From the NCBI RefSeq assembly GCF_021390515.1, contig NZ_JAJUXI010000002.1, forward strand, positions 806,001 through 870,000: a stretch of DNA of 64,000 nucleotides, written 5' to 3'. A program made the translations under genes and the position numbers. Origin of the DNA: Dyadobacter sp. CY326. GTDB taxonomy: Bacteria; Bacteroidota; Bacteroidia; Cytophagales; Spirosomataceae. Below, one piece after another: positions 27,059-36,064 of the stretch. A model generated the notes under the pieces. It was not told the DNA's origin and did not search any database. It worked only from the letters and a program-made list of their open reading frames with translations. Within the stretch, counting starts at the first letter, position 1. Each line of letters begins with the position of its first letter.

Positions 27059-29257
27059 TTACAAGATTAGCATGCCGCCTGCCCGAAGTTGAATCCACGT
27101 CATAGAAGTCATAAACGTTTCGAAGCTGCCCAGTCCGGCGGCTTCGAATTCATTTTTTAGTTTTTCCAAAGGATAAGCCTCGGCATTGGAAGACAATAAC
27201 TTAGGCATAACCTCCACAAGCCACTCACCAACAGCAACTTCGGTTTCAATTGCCCACTCCTTTTTCTTGTTGTAAAAAACCAATTCTGCTATTTCATAAA
27301 TTTTCTTGCCTCGTTTTTCTTCGAACACAGACATTTCCGGCAAACTTCCCAGCCAGGTTACAACTGCATGGGGCCTGTTTGCGAGATCAGGAAGCTCGCT
27401 GATGCTCTTTTCAATGTAGTTCGGAGGAATAGAAGTCGGCGGCACTTTGAAATCAAACCACCTGGAATGTGGAAAATCCAGGCAAATACCGTGCATGTAA
27501 TTGAAAAGCGACTTGCGCAAACCCTCAGCAAACAGGTCATGGTTGGCGCCCGTTGGATCATTGTGCTCCAAATCATTGTTCGCAAACTTGCCCATATCCG
27601 GCCCAATCCGCATCACATCAAACTCCTCCGGATGCAGACCAACGGGACTATGCGCCGTCATCGCAAACCGGTGCCAAAACCCTGATTGCACAATGCCAGC
27701 CTGAAACAATTGCCGGACCATTTCCAATGAATCAATCGTTTCCTGGGCCGTTTGCGTGGGAAAACCATACATTAAATACGCGTGCACCATAATGCCTGCC
27801 TGCGTAAATGCATCCGCAACGCGTGCGACCTGCGCAACGGTTACACCCTTTTTCATGCGTTCCAAGAGCCGGTCGGAAGCCACTTCCAAACCGCCCGAAA
27901 TGGCAATGCATCCCGAAGCTTTCAGCAACAGGCAAAGGTCATGCGTGAAATTTTTCTCAAAACGAATGTTAGTCCACCAAACAACAGTCAGTTTTCTTCT
28001 GATAATTTCAAGCGCAAGATCGCGAAGCAATGCGGGCGGCGCAGCCTCGTCTACAAAATGAAAGCCGTTTTGTTGTGTTTGCGCAATGATCTCCTCAATG
28101 CGGTTGCAAAGCAAAGCCGCCGTCATAGGCTCATAACGTCTGATATAATCCAGCGAAATGTCACAGAATGAGCACTTCCCCCAATAACAGCCATGCGCCA
28201 AGGTTAGCTTATTCCACCGACCATCGCTCCAGAGCCGATGCATCGGATTTACAATTTCAATCACCGACAAGTAATCATGCAATGGCAAATCGCTGTAATC
28301 CGGCGTGCCCGTATCGCGCTGCGGCACATCCTTTTCCTTCGCGCCATTGTGATAAATGACCTCACCATTAACCCGCGAGTAAACGCGTTTGAGCTGCGAA
28401 ATTTCCCTTTCTCCATCCAGATATTCCAGAAGCGAAAGCAAAGGCGCTTCACCGTCATCGAGACAAATGAAATCAATGTAATTAAAAACGCGCGGCTCTT
28501 TCAATGTGCGCAATTCCGTGTTGGGAAAACCGCCGCCCATGACGATCTGAATGTCGGGATAATGCTTTTTCAAATATTGCCCGCATTTGAAACCGCCGTA
28601 CAGGTTCCCAGGAAACGGGACAGATATGCAGACGATGTCGGGCTGGTATTTTTGTATTTTTTGTTCCAAAACATGGGTCAATGTTTGGGACAAAAGCGTA
28701 TCAGGCGCTTCCAATGCCGCTTCCATTTCGTCAAAACTCGTGGCCGACCTTCCCAATCGCTCCGCATAACGACTAAAACCAAAATGCGGGTCAACGGCTT
28801 CCTGAATGAGATCGCCCAGATCTTCGAGATAAAGCGTCGCGAAATGCCGCGCCTTATCATGAATTCCCATCGTCCCAAAAGCCCAGTCCATATCCTCCAA
28901 CTGCTGAAAACGGCTGGCTTCCGGCAAATAACTGCGGTCGCAAATGCTGTGGGCTAAGGTTGGATTGATATTTTTAAGAAAACGAATAACCTGGTCAATC
29001 GTCGAAATGTAATCGTCTTTGAGTGAATAAATGCGGAAACTGTTCTCAGAAAGCTCAATGTCTGACGCGTCTAGATTATCAAAAAGCGTCCGCAGACCTT
29101 TGGAAGAAAACAGCTCCAAAATCACATCAATTCCTAAATCCGCCTGATAAGATTCCCTTCCCAGCGTATTCAAAAACCCCTTCAAATAAGCCGTCGCAGG
29201 ATAAGGCGTGTTAAGCTGGGTGAATGGTGGGGTGATGAAAAGTGTTTTCTGATGCAA
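27059..29257 (-). CDS. B12-binding-domain radical SAM protein
   Basis: A 732-residue enzyme. The N-terminal 300 residues form a cobalamin-binding-like Rossmann domain (PDIVCISVPFPGNLYGG, QIVMGGGFPNTELR), although the classic DxHxxG motif is not obvious. A radical SAM core follows with CYWGKCSFCD (CxxxCxxC, about 357-365) that would hold the 4Fe-4S cluster, then HFVDEAAPP. The C-terminal 150 residues are unassigned. Class-B-like cobalamin radical SAM enzymes often methylate unreactive carbons, but the substrate here is unknown. The start is TTG 29257, the only start available before an in-frame stop. A promoter-like box sits 22-29 bases upstream. Confidence 0.85.
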   Translation of the reverse strand: MHQKTLFITPPFTQLNTPYPATAYLKGFLNTLGRESYQADLGIDVILELFSSKGLRTLFDNLDASDIELSENSFRIYSLKDDYISTIDQVIRFLKNINPTLAHSICDRSYLPEASRFQQLEDMDWAFGTMGIHDKARHFATLYLEDLGDLIQEAVDPHFGFSRYAERLGRSATSFDEMEAALEAPDTLLSQTLTHVLEQKIQKYQPDIVCISVPFPGNLYGGFKCGQYLKKHYPDIQIVMGGGFPNTELRTLKEPRVFNYIDFICLDDGEAPLLSLLEYLDGEREISQLKRVYSRVNGEVIYHNGAKEKDVPQRDTGTPDYSDLPLHDYLSVIEIVNPMHRLWSDGRWNKLTLAHGCYWGKCSFCDISLDYIRRYEPMTAALLCNRIEEIIAQTQQNGFHFVDEAAPPALLRDLALEIIRRKLTVVWWTNIRFEKNFTHDLCLLLKASGCIAISGGLEVASDRLLERMKKGVTVAQVARVADAFTQAGIMVHAYLMYGFPTQTAQETIDSLEMVRQLFQAGIVQSGFWHRFAMTAHSPVGLHPEEFDVMRIGPDMGKFANNDLEHNDPTGANHDLFAEGLRKSLFNYMHGICLDFPHSRWFDFKVPPTSIPPNYIEKSISELPDLANRPHAVVTWLGSLPEMSVFEEKRGKKIYEIAELVFYNKKKEWAIETEVAVGEWLVEVMPKLLSSNAEAYPLEKLKNEFEAAGLGSFETFMTSMTWIQLRAGGMLIL

Positions 29258-29278
29258 GACGAAGTGATTTTATGGATA

Positions 29279-29286
29279 CAAAGGTA
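29279..29286 (-). promoter_or_regulatory. Candidate -7 box of the radical SAM gene
   Basis: Read on the minus strand this is TACCTTTG, a full match to TAnnTTTG. A TTG about 23 bases upstream may serve as the -33 element, a little far for the consensus. A transcript from here would have a leader of only about 15 bases before the TTG start at 29257. Confidence 0.45.
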
Positions 29287-29304
29287 CGACTGTAACAGAA
29301 AAAG

Positions 29305-29335
29305 ATCGTCAATAATTTATCGCCCGATTGACGAT
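29305..29335. promoter_or_regulatory. Inverted repeat in the divergent radical SAM / phosphatase promoter region
   Basis: ATCGTCAAT (29305-29313) and ATTGACGAT (29327-29335) are perfect reverse complements separated by 13 bases. Arm centres lie 22 bases apart, about two helical turns, suiting a dimeric DNA-binding protein. The left arm coincides with the possible -33 region of the radical SAM promoter. No regulator gene is adjacent. Confidence 0.45.
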
Positions 29336-29374
29336 GATTCTAGTATCTTAAACACCTCAACCCTAATTTCTCAC

Positions 29375-30781
29375 ATGCCTATCGCTTCCCCAAGTACACT
29401 TTTGAAGGTTATCACATTATGGCTTCTCTTGCTTTTAAGCAATCCGGCTGCTTTTGCCCAAACAAATAAAACTTACCCTCCATCAAAATTCCCCGACCGC
29501 ATCATTCTCGGCTACAAAGGCGCTCCTCCAACATCTCAGGCCGTTAACTGGCGCACGGATTCAACCGTAACCAAAGGCGTTGCCGCAATCCATGAAGCAG
29601 ATCCTTCACCGGATTTTGTGCCTAATGCTAAGATTGTGAATGCATTGACGCAATCCGTTAAGCTGGATGGAAAGCAAATACATTATCATGAAGTGAATTT
29701 TACGGATCTGAAACCTTCAACACAATATGTTTATCGGGTTGGCGATGGGGGAAATTGGAGTGAATGGTTTCATTTTACGACGGCTTCGGATAAAAATGAG
29801 CCGGTTTCTTTCCTTTATTTTGGGGATGCTCAAACGGAAATACGGTCACTTTGGTCGCGGGCGATCCGGGGTGCTTACGCAACATTGCCCAAAGCTGATT
29901 TTATGATTCATGCAGGGGATTTGATCAACCGTTCCAATGCCGATCACGAATGGGGTGAATGGTTTGAAGCAGGCGGTTGGATCAATGGCATGATTCCAAA
30001 CCTGGCAACTCCCGGAAATCATGAATATTTTAAAGACACAGACAATGATCTGAAAGTCTCTCAGCACTGGCGACCGCAATTTGCATTGCCGGAAAATGGC
30101 CCGGAAGGCATGATTGAAACTGCATATTACATTGATTATCAAAACAATCGCTTCATTTTCCTAAACTCCGAAGAAGCTGATAACAGCATTCGGGCGATGA
30201 ACCGACAAGCCGATTGGTTTGAAACCGTTGTAAAAGACAACCCAAATCGCTGGACAATTGTCGTGCATCACCATCCGGTTTATTCCACGAAACAAGGCCG
30301 CAGCAATGATCGCTGGCGCAGGAAAATGGAGCCACTTTACAAGAAATACAATGTGGATATCGTGCTGCAAGGACATGATCATTCATACGGCCGCGGCCTC
30401 AATATGCCAATCGGGCAAAGCCGACAAACACCGAACGGTCCCATTTATGTTGTGTCCGTAAGCGGTCCAAAAATGTATGACATTGGCTTACAAGATTGGA
30501 TGGATCGCGCTGCCTCTAACACACAGCTTTATCAGGTTATTACCGTGGATTCTAGCAAGCTTGCGTTTAAAGCTTTTACCGTGAATGGCGATTTGTATGA
30601 TTCTTTTGAATTGAATAAAGATAAAAATGGTAAAAATACGCTGGTGGAACTGGAGGGAATGCTGCAAATGAAGGAGAGACTGGAACTGCCGGAACATTAT
30701 CTTAAAACATTCAAGGAGGCTGATTTAAGGGAGTATAATGAGCGTTTTCAGAAGTATAAAAGCAGAAAAGGGCTAAAATAA
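29375..30781 (+). CDS. Secreted purple-acid-phosphatase-like metallophosphoesterase
   Basis: A 468-residue exported hydrolase. ATG 29375 is chosen because it places a signal peptide (LWLLLLLSNPAAFAQ) at the N-terminus; an earlier ATG at 29252 would bury it. An N-terminal fibronectin-like domain (QAVNWRTDST to YVYRVGDGG) is typical of purple acid phosphatases. The calcineurin-like metal motifs follow in order: FGDAQTE, HAGDLI, TPGNHEYF, VVHHHPVY and GHDHSYGR. It is probably a periplasmic or secreted phosphomonoesterase releasing phosphate. The C-terminal 90 residues are helical and charged. The gene is convergent with the ThuA gene. Confidence 0.9.
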   Translation: MPIASPSTLLKVITLWLLLLLSNPAAFAQTNKTYPPSKFPDRIILGYKGAPPTSQAVNWRTDSTVTKGVAAIHEADPSPDFVPNAKIVNALTQSVKLDGKQIHYHEVNFTDLKPSTQYVYRVGDGGNWSEWFHFTTASDKNEPVSFLYFGDAQTEIRSLWSRAIRGAYATLPKADFMIHAGDLINRSNADHEWGEWFEAGGWINGMIPNLATPGNHEYFKDTDNDLKVSQHWRPQFALPENGPEGMIETAYYIDYQNNRFIFLNSEEADNSIRAMNRQADWFETVVKDNPNRWTIVVHHHPVYSTKQGRSNDRWRRKMEPLYKKYNVDIVLQGHDHSYGRGLNMPIGQSRQTPNGPIYVVSVSGPKMYDIGLQDWMDRAASNTQLYQVITVDSSKLAFKAFTVNGDLYDSFELNKDKNGKNTLVELEGMLQMKERLELPEHYLKTFKEADLREYNERFQKYKSRKGLK

Positions 30782-30788
30782 TACCCAT

Positions 30789-31568
30789 TTATTTCTTAAC
30801 AGCCCAGAATATGGCGTTTTTAAAAATGGTTTTATAAGCATCACTTTCAAACAAAACCGGTGAATGTCCCATGAAAATGTAAATGTTCTTTGCCTTCTTT
30901 TGCGGGTTGGACCAAATAACCGGATGATCGCCCATTTTGACCTTTGAATCAGGTGAGTAAGTCGATTCATCGACGCTCGCAATCACATCCACATTAGGCC
31001 GCGGGCTTTTGTCATAAATATACCATTCTTCTTTTTTGACCAGAAAAGAAGCCGGAACGTCCTTCATTACAGGATGATTTTTCTTCTCAACATTAACGGT
31101 TCCAGCCGCAAAGTCGCCGATGTAATTTTTGTAACGGATTCCGCCCATGAAGTCCGAAAACCACGGCCAGATTTTATAACCATCAAATTCGCCCAATAAT
31201 GTGGCATGATGAAATCCAATCCAGCCGCCTTTCCCTTCATCAATGTATTTTTCAAGTGCCGCAGATGCTTCTGGTTTCCAGGCATAAGGCACGTAATCCA
31301 GCTGAATAATGAGTTGATAGTTAGCCAGATAAGCCTCGTTGATCGCATCTGTTTTATCAATGTAATCAATGGCGAAATTCTCCTTTGCGGCCAATGAGTC
31401 CAGCCAAAGCCGCGCCCGCTTTGAATATTCAATATGATGCCCACCCGGCTCAGCCATCGCGAGAACTTTGAATTGCGGTGTTTTAGTTTGAGCCAAGACT
31501 ACCGTGCAGGCCCATAAAAGCAAGCCCACAAGCAGATAAACGGAAAATTTCCCGGTAAAAAGTTTCAT
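30789..31568 (-). CDS. Secreted ThuA-domain protein
   Basis: A 259-residue exported protein with a signal peptide (residues 1-27, ending VVLAQ). The mature domain (FKVLAMAEPGGHHIEYSKRA, then YQLIIQLDYVPYAW and GKGGWIGFHHATLLGE) fits the ThuA/trehalose-utilisation family, a class-I amidotransferase-like fold. In Bacteroidota these exported forms often accompany glycan-degrading enzymes, but the biochemical role is not established. It is followed upstream on the same strand by a CocE-like hydrolase gene (32-base gap), so the two may be co-transcribed. Confidence 0.87.
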   Translation of the reverse strand: MKLFTGKFSVYLLVGLLLWACTVVLAQTKTPQFKVLAMAEPGGHHIEYSKRARLWLDSLAAKENFAIDYIDKTDAINEAYLANYQLIIQLDYVPYAWKPEASAALEKYIDEGKGGWIGFHHATLLGEFDGYKIWPWFSDFMGGIRYKNYIGDFAAGTVNVEKKNHPVMKDVPASFLVKKEEWYIYDKSPRPNVDVIASVDESTYSPDSKVKMGDHPVIWSNPQKKAKNIYIFMGHSPVLFESDAYKTIFKNAIFWAVKK

Positions 31569-31600
31569 GATTTCAGGTGTTTAGGAATCAAAAACCATCC

Positions 31601-33475
31601 TTATTTCAGAACAGGTAATGTTATGCTGCTGCTATATTGTGCATTGTGGTGAATCGTAATTTTCGATTTCTGAAAATCCGCATCGTTGGCTTCAAAAATG
31701 TTCAAGAACTTCTGCGGATTCCGGTCCACCAATGGAAACCAGCTGCTCTGAATTTGCACCATAATGCGGTGTCCTTTTTTGAATGTGTGGGCCGTTTCAT
31801 TCAGTTTCACTGTCACTTTTTCAATTTTATCTTTTACAAAAGGCTCTGGTTTTGAAAAGCTATTCCGAAACTTACCGCGAAGCACTTCTGCCCGAACCAT
31901 TTGCTGATAACCACTCATATCCAATGCCTTATCGCCTTCCTTTGCACCCGAAACCGTTGTGTTAGCAGGCCAAACATCCATCACTTTTACAATAAAATCC
32001 GCATCAGAACCGGTTGTGGAAACCATTAAATTTGCAATGATTTCACCGGTCAATGTAACGTCTTCGGTTAAGGAATCTGTTTGAAAACTAAGCACATCCG
32101 GGCGTTTTGAAGCGAATCGCTGATCCTCGGCCATGTAAGCGTTATTCCTGTGGCTACCCGTTACACTTGTGTAAGGAACTGGGTTTGCGGGATCGCTTTC
32201 ATAAGCTGTTTCACCAGATTTTGCAGCAGCCTTGGAAGTTGATAATGTGCCATTTGCATTCAAATAATAAGGCGTCGGCTGACTGTTTTTGGGCGGCCAT
32301 ACATCATAGTGTTTCCATTGATTTGAGCCCGTTTCATAAACCGTCACTTCCGGCTGGTCGAAATTGCCTTTTCCTTTTAGATAAAAATTAAAAAACTTCG
32401 TCTCGATCTCTTCCTGGAAATACTTATTCAAATCGCCGCCGAAATGATATTGGGCAAATGACTTCCACTGCGGCGCGGCCCAGCCACCATGCGTCCACGG
32501 ACCCATTACAAGGCGATTATTGTTCCCAGGCGACTGCTTTTCTATGGCCGAATAAGTTTTTAATGCTCCGTATAAATCCTCAGCATCAAACCACCCGCCA
32601 ACGACTAAAACAGCAGGTCTTATGTTTTTCAAATGCTTTTTAATGTTCCTGCTTTCCCAAAATTCATCATAAACCGGATGCGCCACAGTCTGCCTCCAAA
32701 TGCTGTTTGGATCGGAAAAATAAGCGTCCGTATTTGCTTTTTTCAAAGGGCCGAAGTCCAGAAAATACTTGTAGGCGTCCTTATATTCAGCATTGAAAAA
32801 CGGCTTGTAATTTTCTCCATTCGCACTTTTCGGGCCATCGAAACCGCTGTAAAAACCAAAATTATCCATCAGGAAAAATGCACCATTGTGATAGCAATCG
32901 TCCCCGATAAACTCATCTGACATAGGCGCTTGCGGCGAAACGGCCTTCAATGCAGGGTGCGCGTCAGGCAATGCGGCAGAAGAGTAAAATCCAGGAAACG
33001 AAATGCCCGATTGGCCCACATTACCATTGTTTTTTGTGTTTTTCAAAAGCCATTCAATCGTGTCATAAGTGTCGCTCGACTCATCCACATCCTTGCTACC
33101 CGATTTCTTCGCAATTGCAGGCGTCATTTCCCTAAAATTCCCTTCGCTTTTGTAACGCCCGCGCGCATCCTGATAAACAAAAATGTATTTTTCACGCATC
33201 AGATACACATTCGGCCCGAGGCTGCGGCGATATTTATTCACACCATAAGGCCGCACCGAATATGGCGTGCGCTGCATGAGAATCGGGTAAGTTTGAGACG
33301 AATCTTTCGGCGAGTAAATGGCCGTAAAAAGCTTTACTCCATCACGCATCGCAATGTATTGCTCAGTTTTAATATAGTTTTCTTTGATCCAATTTGAGTC
33401 CGGAGCTGCCGTATTTTGTGCCTGACAAATGCATGAGAAAAGCGTTAACAACAGCAATAGGAAAGGTTTATTCAT
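31601..33475 (-). CDS. Exported CocE/NonD-family hydrolase
   Basis: A 624-residue alpha/beta hydrolase related to cocaine esterase, glutaryl-7-ACA acylase and X-Pro dipeptidyl-peptidase. ATG 33475 is selected because it yields a signal peptide (MNKPFLLLLLTLFSCICQAQ); an upstream ATG at 33535 adds a non-secretory tail. The nucleophile elbow is GQSGISFPG (G-x-S-x-x-G). The acid and base parts follow in VLVVGGWFDAEDLYG and GPWTHGGW, the latter with the expected His. The C-terminal third is the jelly-roll domain of this family. The physiological substrate (an ester, amide or peptide) cannot be read from sequence. Confidence 0.9.
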   Translation of the reverse strand: MNKPFLLLLLTLFSCICQAQNTAAPDSNWIKENYIKTEQYIAMRDGVKLFTAIYSPKDSSQTYPILMQRTPYSVRPYGVNKYRRSLGPNVYLMREKYIFVYQDARGRYKSEGNFREMTPAIAKKSGSKDVDESSDTYDTIEWLLKNTKNNGNVGQSGISFPGFYSSAALPDAHPALKAVSPQAPMSDEFIGDDCYHNGAFFLMDNFGFYSGFDGPKSANGENYKPFFNAEYKDAYKYFLDFGPLKKANTDAYFSDPNSIWRQTVAHPVYDEFWESRNIKKHLKNIRPAVLVVGGWFDAEDLYGALKTYSAIEKQSPGNNNRLVMGPWTHGGWAAPQWKSFAQYHFGGDLNKYFQEEIETKFFNFYLKGKGNFDQPEVTVYETGSNQWKHYDVWPPKNSQPTPYYLNANGTLSTSKAAAKSGETAYESDPANPVPYTSVTGSHRNNAYMAEDQRFASKRPDVLSFQTDSLTEDVTLTGEIIANLMVSTTGSDADFIVKVMDVWPANTTVSGAKEGDKALDMSGYQQMVRAEVLRGKFRNSFSKPEPFVKDKIEKVTVKLNETAHTFKKGHRIMVQIQSSWFPLVDRNPQKFLNIFEANDADFQKSKITIHHNAQYSSSITLPVLK

Positions 33476-33582
33476 GGCAGACGACAAATGATTGAAAATA
33501 TAGTGATCAAAAATACAGAAGAAAGTGTTTGTCAAACGTAAAACTTTTTACCTTCCCAAATATTTGCCCTACACGTTTTTCA

Positions 33583-34716
33583 ATGATCCGAATTCTTAAA
33601 AAATCCCTTATGATATTGTTTATATTGCTGGCATTGCTAGTCTTTGCCGGTTACATTTTTATAAATCGGCCGCAGTTCGGCAAACAACCTTCCGGCGCAC
33701 GTTTGGAATTGATCAAAAATTCACCCAATTACAGGGATGGAAAGTTCCAGAATGAGAGCTTTACGCCGGATTTGGCCGAGGGTTACAGTTATGCAAAAGT
33801 GATGACCAAGTTCTTTTTTGGGAAAAGTAAATACAACATTCCGCCCGCAACAATCCCTTCGCAAAAAACCAATTTGCTGCATTTGAATCCTACGGAAAAC
33901 GTCCTCGTCTGGTTTGGACATTCATCCTATTTCATGCAGATCGATGGCAAGACATTCCTCGTCGACCCGGTTTTCAGCGGCAGCGCCTCTCCCGTTCATT
34001 TTACTACACCAAGTTTCAAGGGAACAGACGTTTATAATGTCGAAGATTTCCCCGCCATCGATTATCTCCTGATCTCGCACGACCATTGGGATCATTTGGA
34101 TTATACGACAATTTTAAAATTGAAATCGAAAGTCAAAACCGTCGTTACCGGCCTTGGAACCGGCGAACATTTGGAATTCTGGGGCTATAATCCGAAATCA
34201 ATTATTGAAAAAGATTGGTATCAAGAGGCTGATCTAGGCAACGGTTTCAAAGTCAATGTCACACCCGGCAGACACTTTTCCGGGAGAGGTTTAAACCGAA
34301 ATAAGGCATTATGGGTCTCATTTGCGCTACAAACGCCAACCATGAAAATTTTCATCGGAGGCGACTCAGGATATGATCAGCATTTCAAAAAAATTGGTGA
34401 AAAATTCGGCCCATTCGACCTCGCGCTCCTCGAATGCGGACAATATAACGAAGCCTGGAAATACATCCACATGATGCCAGAAGAGACGGTAACCGCCGCA
34501 CACGAGCTCAGAGCCGCCAAACTAATGCCCGTCCACTGGTCCAAATTCTCCCTTGCCCTCCACGACTGGAACGAACCCATCCAAAGAGCCACCCTCGAAG
34601 CCAGAAAGCAAAACATGCCACTCGTAACGCCCATGATTGGGCAGAAAGTTAATTTGAAGGGAGAGAATGTGTTTACAGAATGGTGGAAAAGCCAAGCGTT
34701 GCAACCGCAGAATTAA
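33583..34716 (+). CDS. Membrane-anchored MBL-fold metallohydrolase (UlaG / NAPE-PLD-like)
   Basis: A 377-residue protein. ATG 33583 gives one N-terminal membrane helix (SLMILFILLALLVFAGYIF); an upstream start at 33529 would overlap the divergent CocE-like gene's leader. The metallo-beta-lactamase core contains VWFGHSSYFMQIDG, FLVDPVF, the zinc motif SHDHWDHLDY (HxHxDH), GGDSGYD and a late MPVHWSKFSLALHDW. The arrangement resembles lactonase UlaG and N-acylphosphatidylethanolamine phospholipase D. With the active domain probably periplasmic, lipid or lactone substrates are possible but unproven. Confidence 0.88.
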   Translation: MIRILKKSLMILFILLALLVFAGYIFINRPQFGKQPSGARLELIKNSPNYRDGKFQNESFTPDLAEGYSYAKVMTKFFFGKSKYNIPPATIPSQKTNLLHLNPTENVLVWFGHSSYFMQIDGKTFLVDPVFSGSASPVHFTTPSFKGTDVYNVEDFPAIDYLLISHDHWDHLDYTTILKLKSKVKTVVTGLGTGEHLEFWGYNPKSIIEKDWYQEADLGNGFKVNVTPGRHFSGRGLNRNKALWVSFALQTPTMKIFIGGDSGYDQHFKKIGEKFGPFDLALLECGQYNEAWKYIHMMPEETVTAAHELRAAKLMPVHWSKFSLALHDWNEPIQRATLEARKQNMPLVTPMIGQKVNLKGENVFTEWWKSQALQPQN

Positions 34717-34800
34717 CCATAGCCACCGCAGGGACATTCAAGTTGCAAACTGAGTTGGAAGTTTTTAGATTGGTTTGTTATTATCTAAACACCTTCGATT

Positions 34801-34986
34801 ATGACCCAGGAGCTTGTGGATAAAGTAAGGGCGTATGTGGCGGCAAGGAAAATCGAGCTGGAAAATGCCCCAAATTCAGCGGAAATGGCAAAAGCACATT
34901 TGCGAAAGATTGGATATCTCGATGAAAACGACGAGGTAAGTGAAGTTTACAAGGAAGGAATTCCTGATAATTGGAAAAGAGCCTGA
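34801..34986 (+). CDS. Small protein of unknown function, possible antitoxin
   Basis: A 61-residue, mostly helical and acidic protein (TQELVDKVRAYVAARKIELE, ending YKEGIPDNWKRA). It has no signal peptide or known motif. It sits 41 bases upstream of an ADP-ribosyltransferase-like gene on the same strand. The LRKIGYLDENDEVSE segment is like the tail of small proteins I associate with that toxin-like family, but this is memory, not a search. An antitoxin role is inferred only from size and position. Confidence 0.55.
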   Translation: MTQELVDKVRAYVAARKIELENAPNSAEMAKAHLRKIGYLDENDEVSEVYKEGIPDNWKRA

Positions 34987-35027
34987 GCTTCTATTCAACC
35001 TTTTGATTCGCACACTATTAAATAATA

Positions 35028-35621
35028 ATGCATCCTTTTCATTACTGTAATGTGACTGTTTACGGCTTTCACGGCTGTAATACACAAGTCAAAAACAAAA
35101 TTTTAAGCGGCTCTATAAAATTTGAGAGAAGCGCCAATAGCTATGATTGGTTAGGAGCTGGCGTCTACTTTTGGGAGAATGACTTCCTAAGAGCACTCGA
35201 TTGGGCAAAAGAAATGCATGGTAATTCCGCTGCTGTTGTTGGCGCAAAAATCGAGTTGGGACACTGTTTCGATTTATCCAACTCCTTTGCAAAAAATCTT
35301 CTGCGATTTTCCTATGATGATCTGCTCATTGAATGGGAAAAAGCAAGTATGCCAGCTTTAAGAAATGAGCCTCATCCGAAAGGAAAGGGCAATCACGACG
35401 ACCTTATCCTCAGATATCTTGATAAAGTTGTCATCGAAAATGCAGTGGTATTGGCTGACATGCTAGAACCTAATGTGCATTACGATACAGTCCGCGCACC
35501 ATTTCAAGAAGGTTTCCCTGTCTACCCAGGGAGCACGTTTCGCGAGCATGACCACATTCACTTATGTGTTAGGAATCCTGAATTGTTGGTTGATTTGTTT
35601 GATCCTGAGTTAGTGGATTGA
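35028..35621 (+). CDS. ADP-ribosyltransferase-like protein, candidate toxin
   Basis: A 197-residue soluble protein. It has a PARP/DUF3990-like arrangement. VYGFHGC supplies a His (15) as in the HGT/HGS nicotinamide-site motif. SYDWLGAGVYFWEND supplies a Tyr (47) like the G-x-G-I-Y-F motif. FREHDHIHLCVRNPEL supplies a Glu (173) ahead of a beta strand, in the position of the catalytic glutamate. This suggests an H-Y-E NAD-dependent ADP-ribosyltransferase. It lies in an islet of toxin-antitoxin and regulator genes. Target and activity are unknown, and the fold assignment is inference from motifs. Confidence 0.65.
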   Translation: MHPFHYCNVTVYGFHGCNTQVKNKILSGSIKFERSANSYDWLGAGVYFWENDFLRALDWAKEMHGNSAAVVGAKIELGHCFDLSNSFAKNLLRFSYDDLLIEWEKASMPALRNEPHPKGKGNHDDLILRYLDKVVIENAVVLADMLEPNVHYDTVRAPFQEGFPVYPGSTFREHDHIHLCVRNPELLVDLFDPELVD

Positions 35622-35649
35622 ATCATTATTCAATTTTCAGTTCGGATTA

Positions 35650-36057
35650 TTAAGCCAAAACAACTTCTTTCAATTTTTCGCCGAGGTCATGAATCGCATC
35701 TTCAAGCTTCTTGGCTTGCTGCTCAGAGGGAAATTTCGTTCCGGCAACGTAATGTCTTACTAGTGACGGATTAAGGCCCGCTCGCTTCGCCAATGCTCCA
35801 ACCTTAATGTCATCAAAGAGTTCAAAAAATGCGCTTAAATCGTAGGCGTAATCAAATTCGAAATTTTTCGCTTTTAAATTGCCCCATTCTCCACTTGCTT
35901 GCCCTTCATGCTGAATGAAGTCTTCCAGCAAATCTCTTAAATTGCTCGTGATTTCTTCTAATGTGTTTCCACTCGTCACAGGCAAATAGTTAGGAACGTT
36001 TTCAATGCGTCCCCACAACTCGTTATCGCTCTTTTCTACAATGATCGTTAGTTTCAT
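35650..36057 (-). CDS. hicB: HicB-type antitoxin with C-terminal HTH
   Basis: A 135-residue antitoxin. The N-terminal half (KLTIIVEKSDNELWGRIENV, then SGNTLEEITSNLRDLLEDFI) is the HicB partial RNase-H-like fold. The C-terminal half (VGALAKRAGLNPSLVRHYVAG) is a helix-turn-helix. HicB binds and neutralises HicA and represses its own promoter. It starts seven bases after hicA on the same strand. Having toxin first, antitoxin second is usual for hicAB. The likely operator is the palindrome at 36273-36300. Confidence 0.9.
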   Translation of the reverse strand: MKLTIIVEKSDNELWGRIENVPNYLPVTSGNTLEEITSNLRDLLEDFIQHEGQASGEWGNLKAKNFEFDYAYDLSAFFELFDDIKVGALAKRAGLNPSLVRHYVAGTKFPSEQQAKKLEDAIHDLGEKLKEVVLA

Positions 36058-36064
36058 TTTTTCC

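Noticed and set aside
28238-28957. A 239-residue open frame on the plus strand inside the radical SAM gene
   Set aside because: It lies wholly antisense to a gene with clear motifs, and its product has no recognisable pattern; it mirrors the codon bias of the opposite strand.
32930-33397. A 155-residue plus-strand frame inside the CocE-like gene
   Set aside because: Antisense shadow of a conserved hydrolase gene, Arg/His-rich and without motifs.
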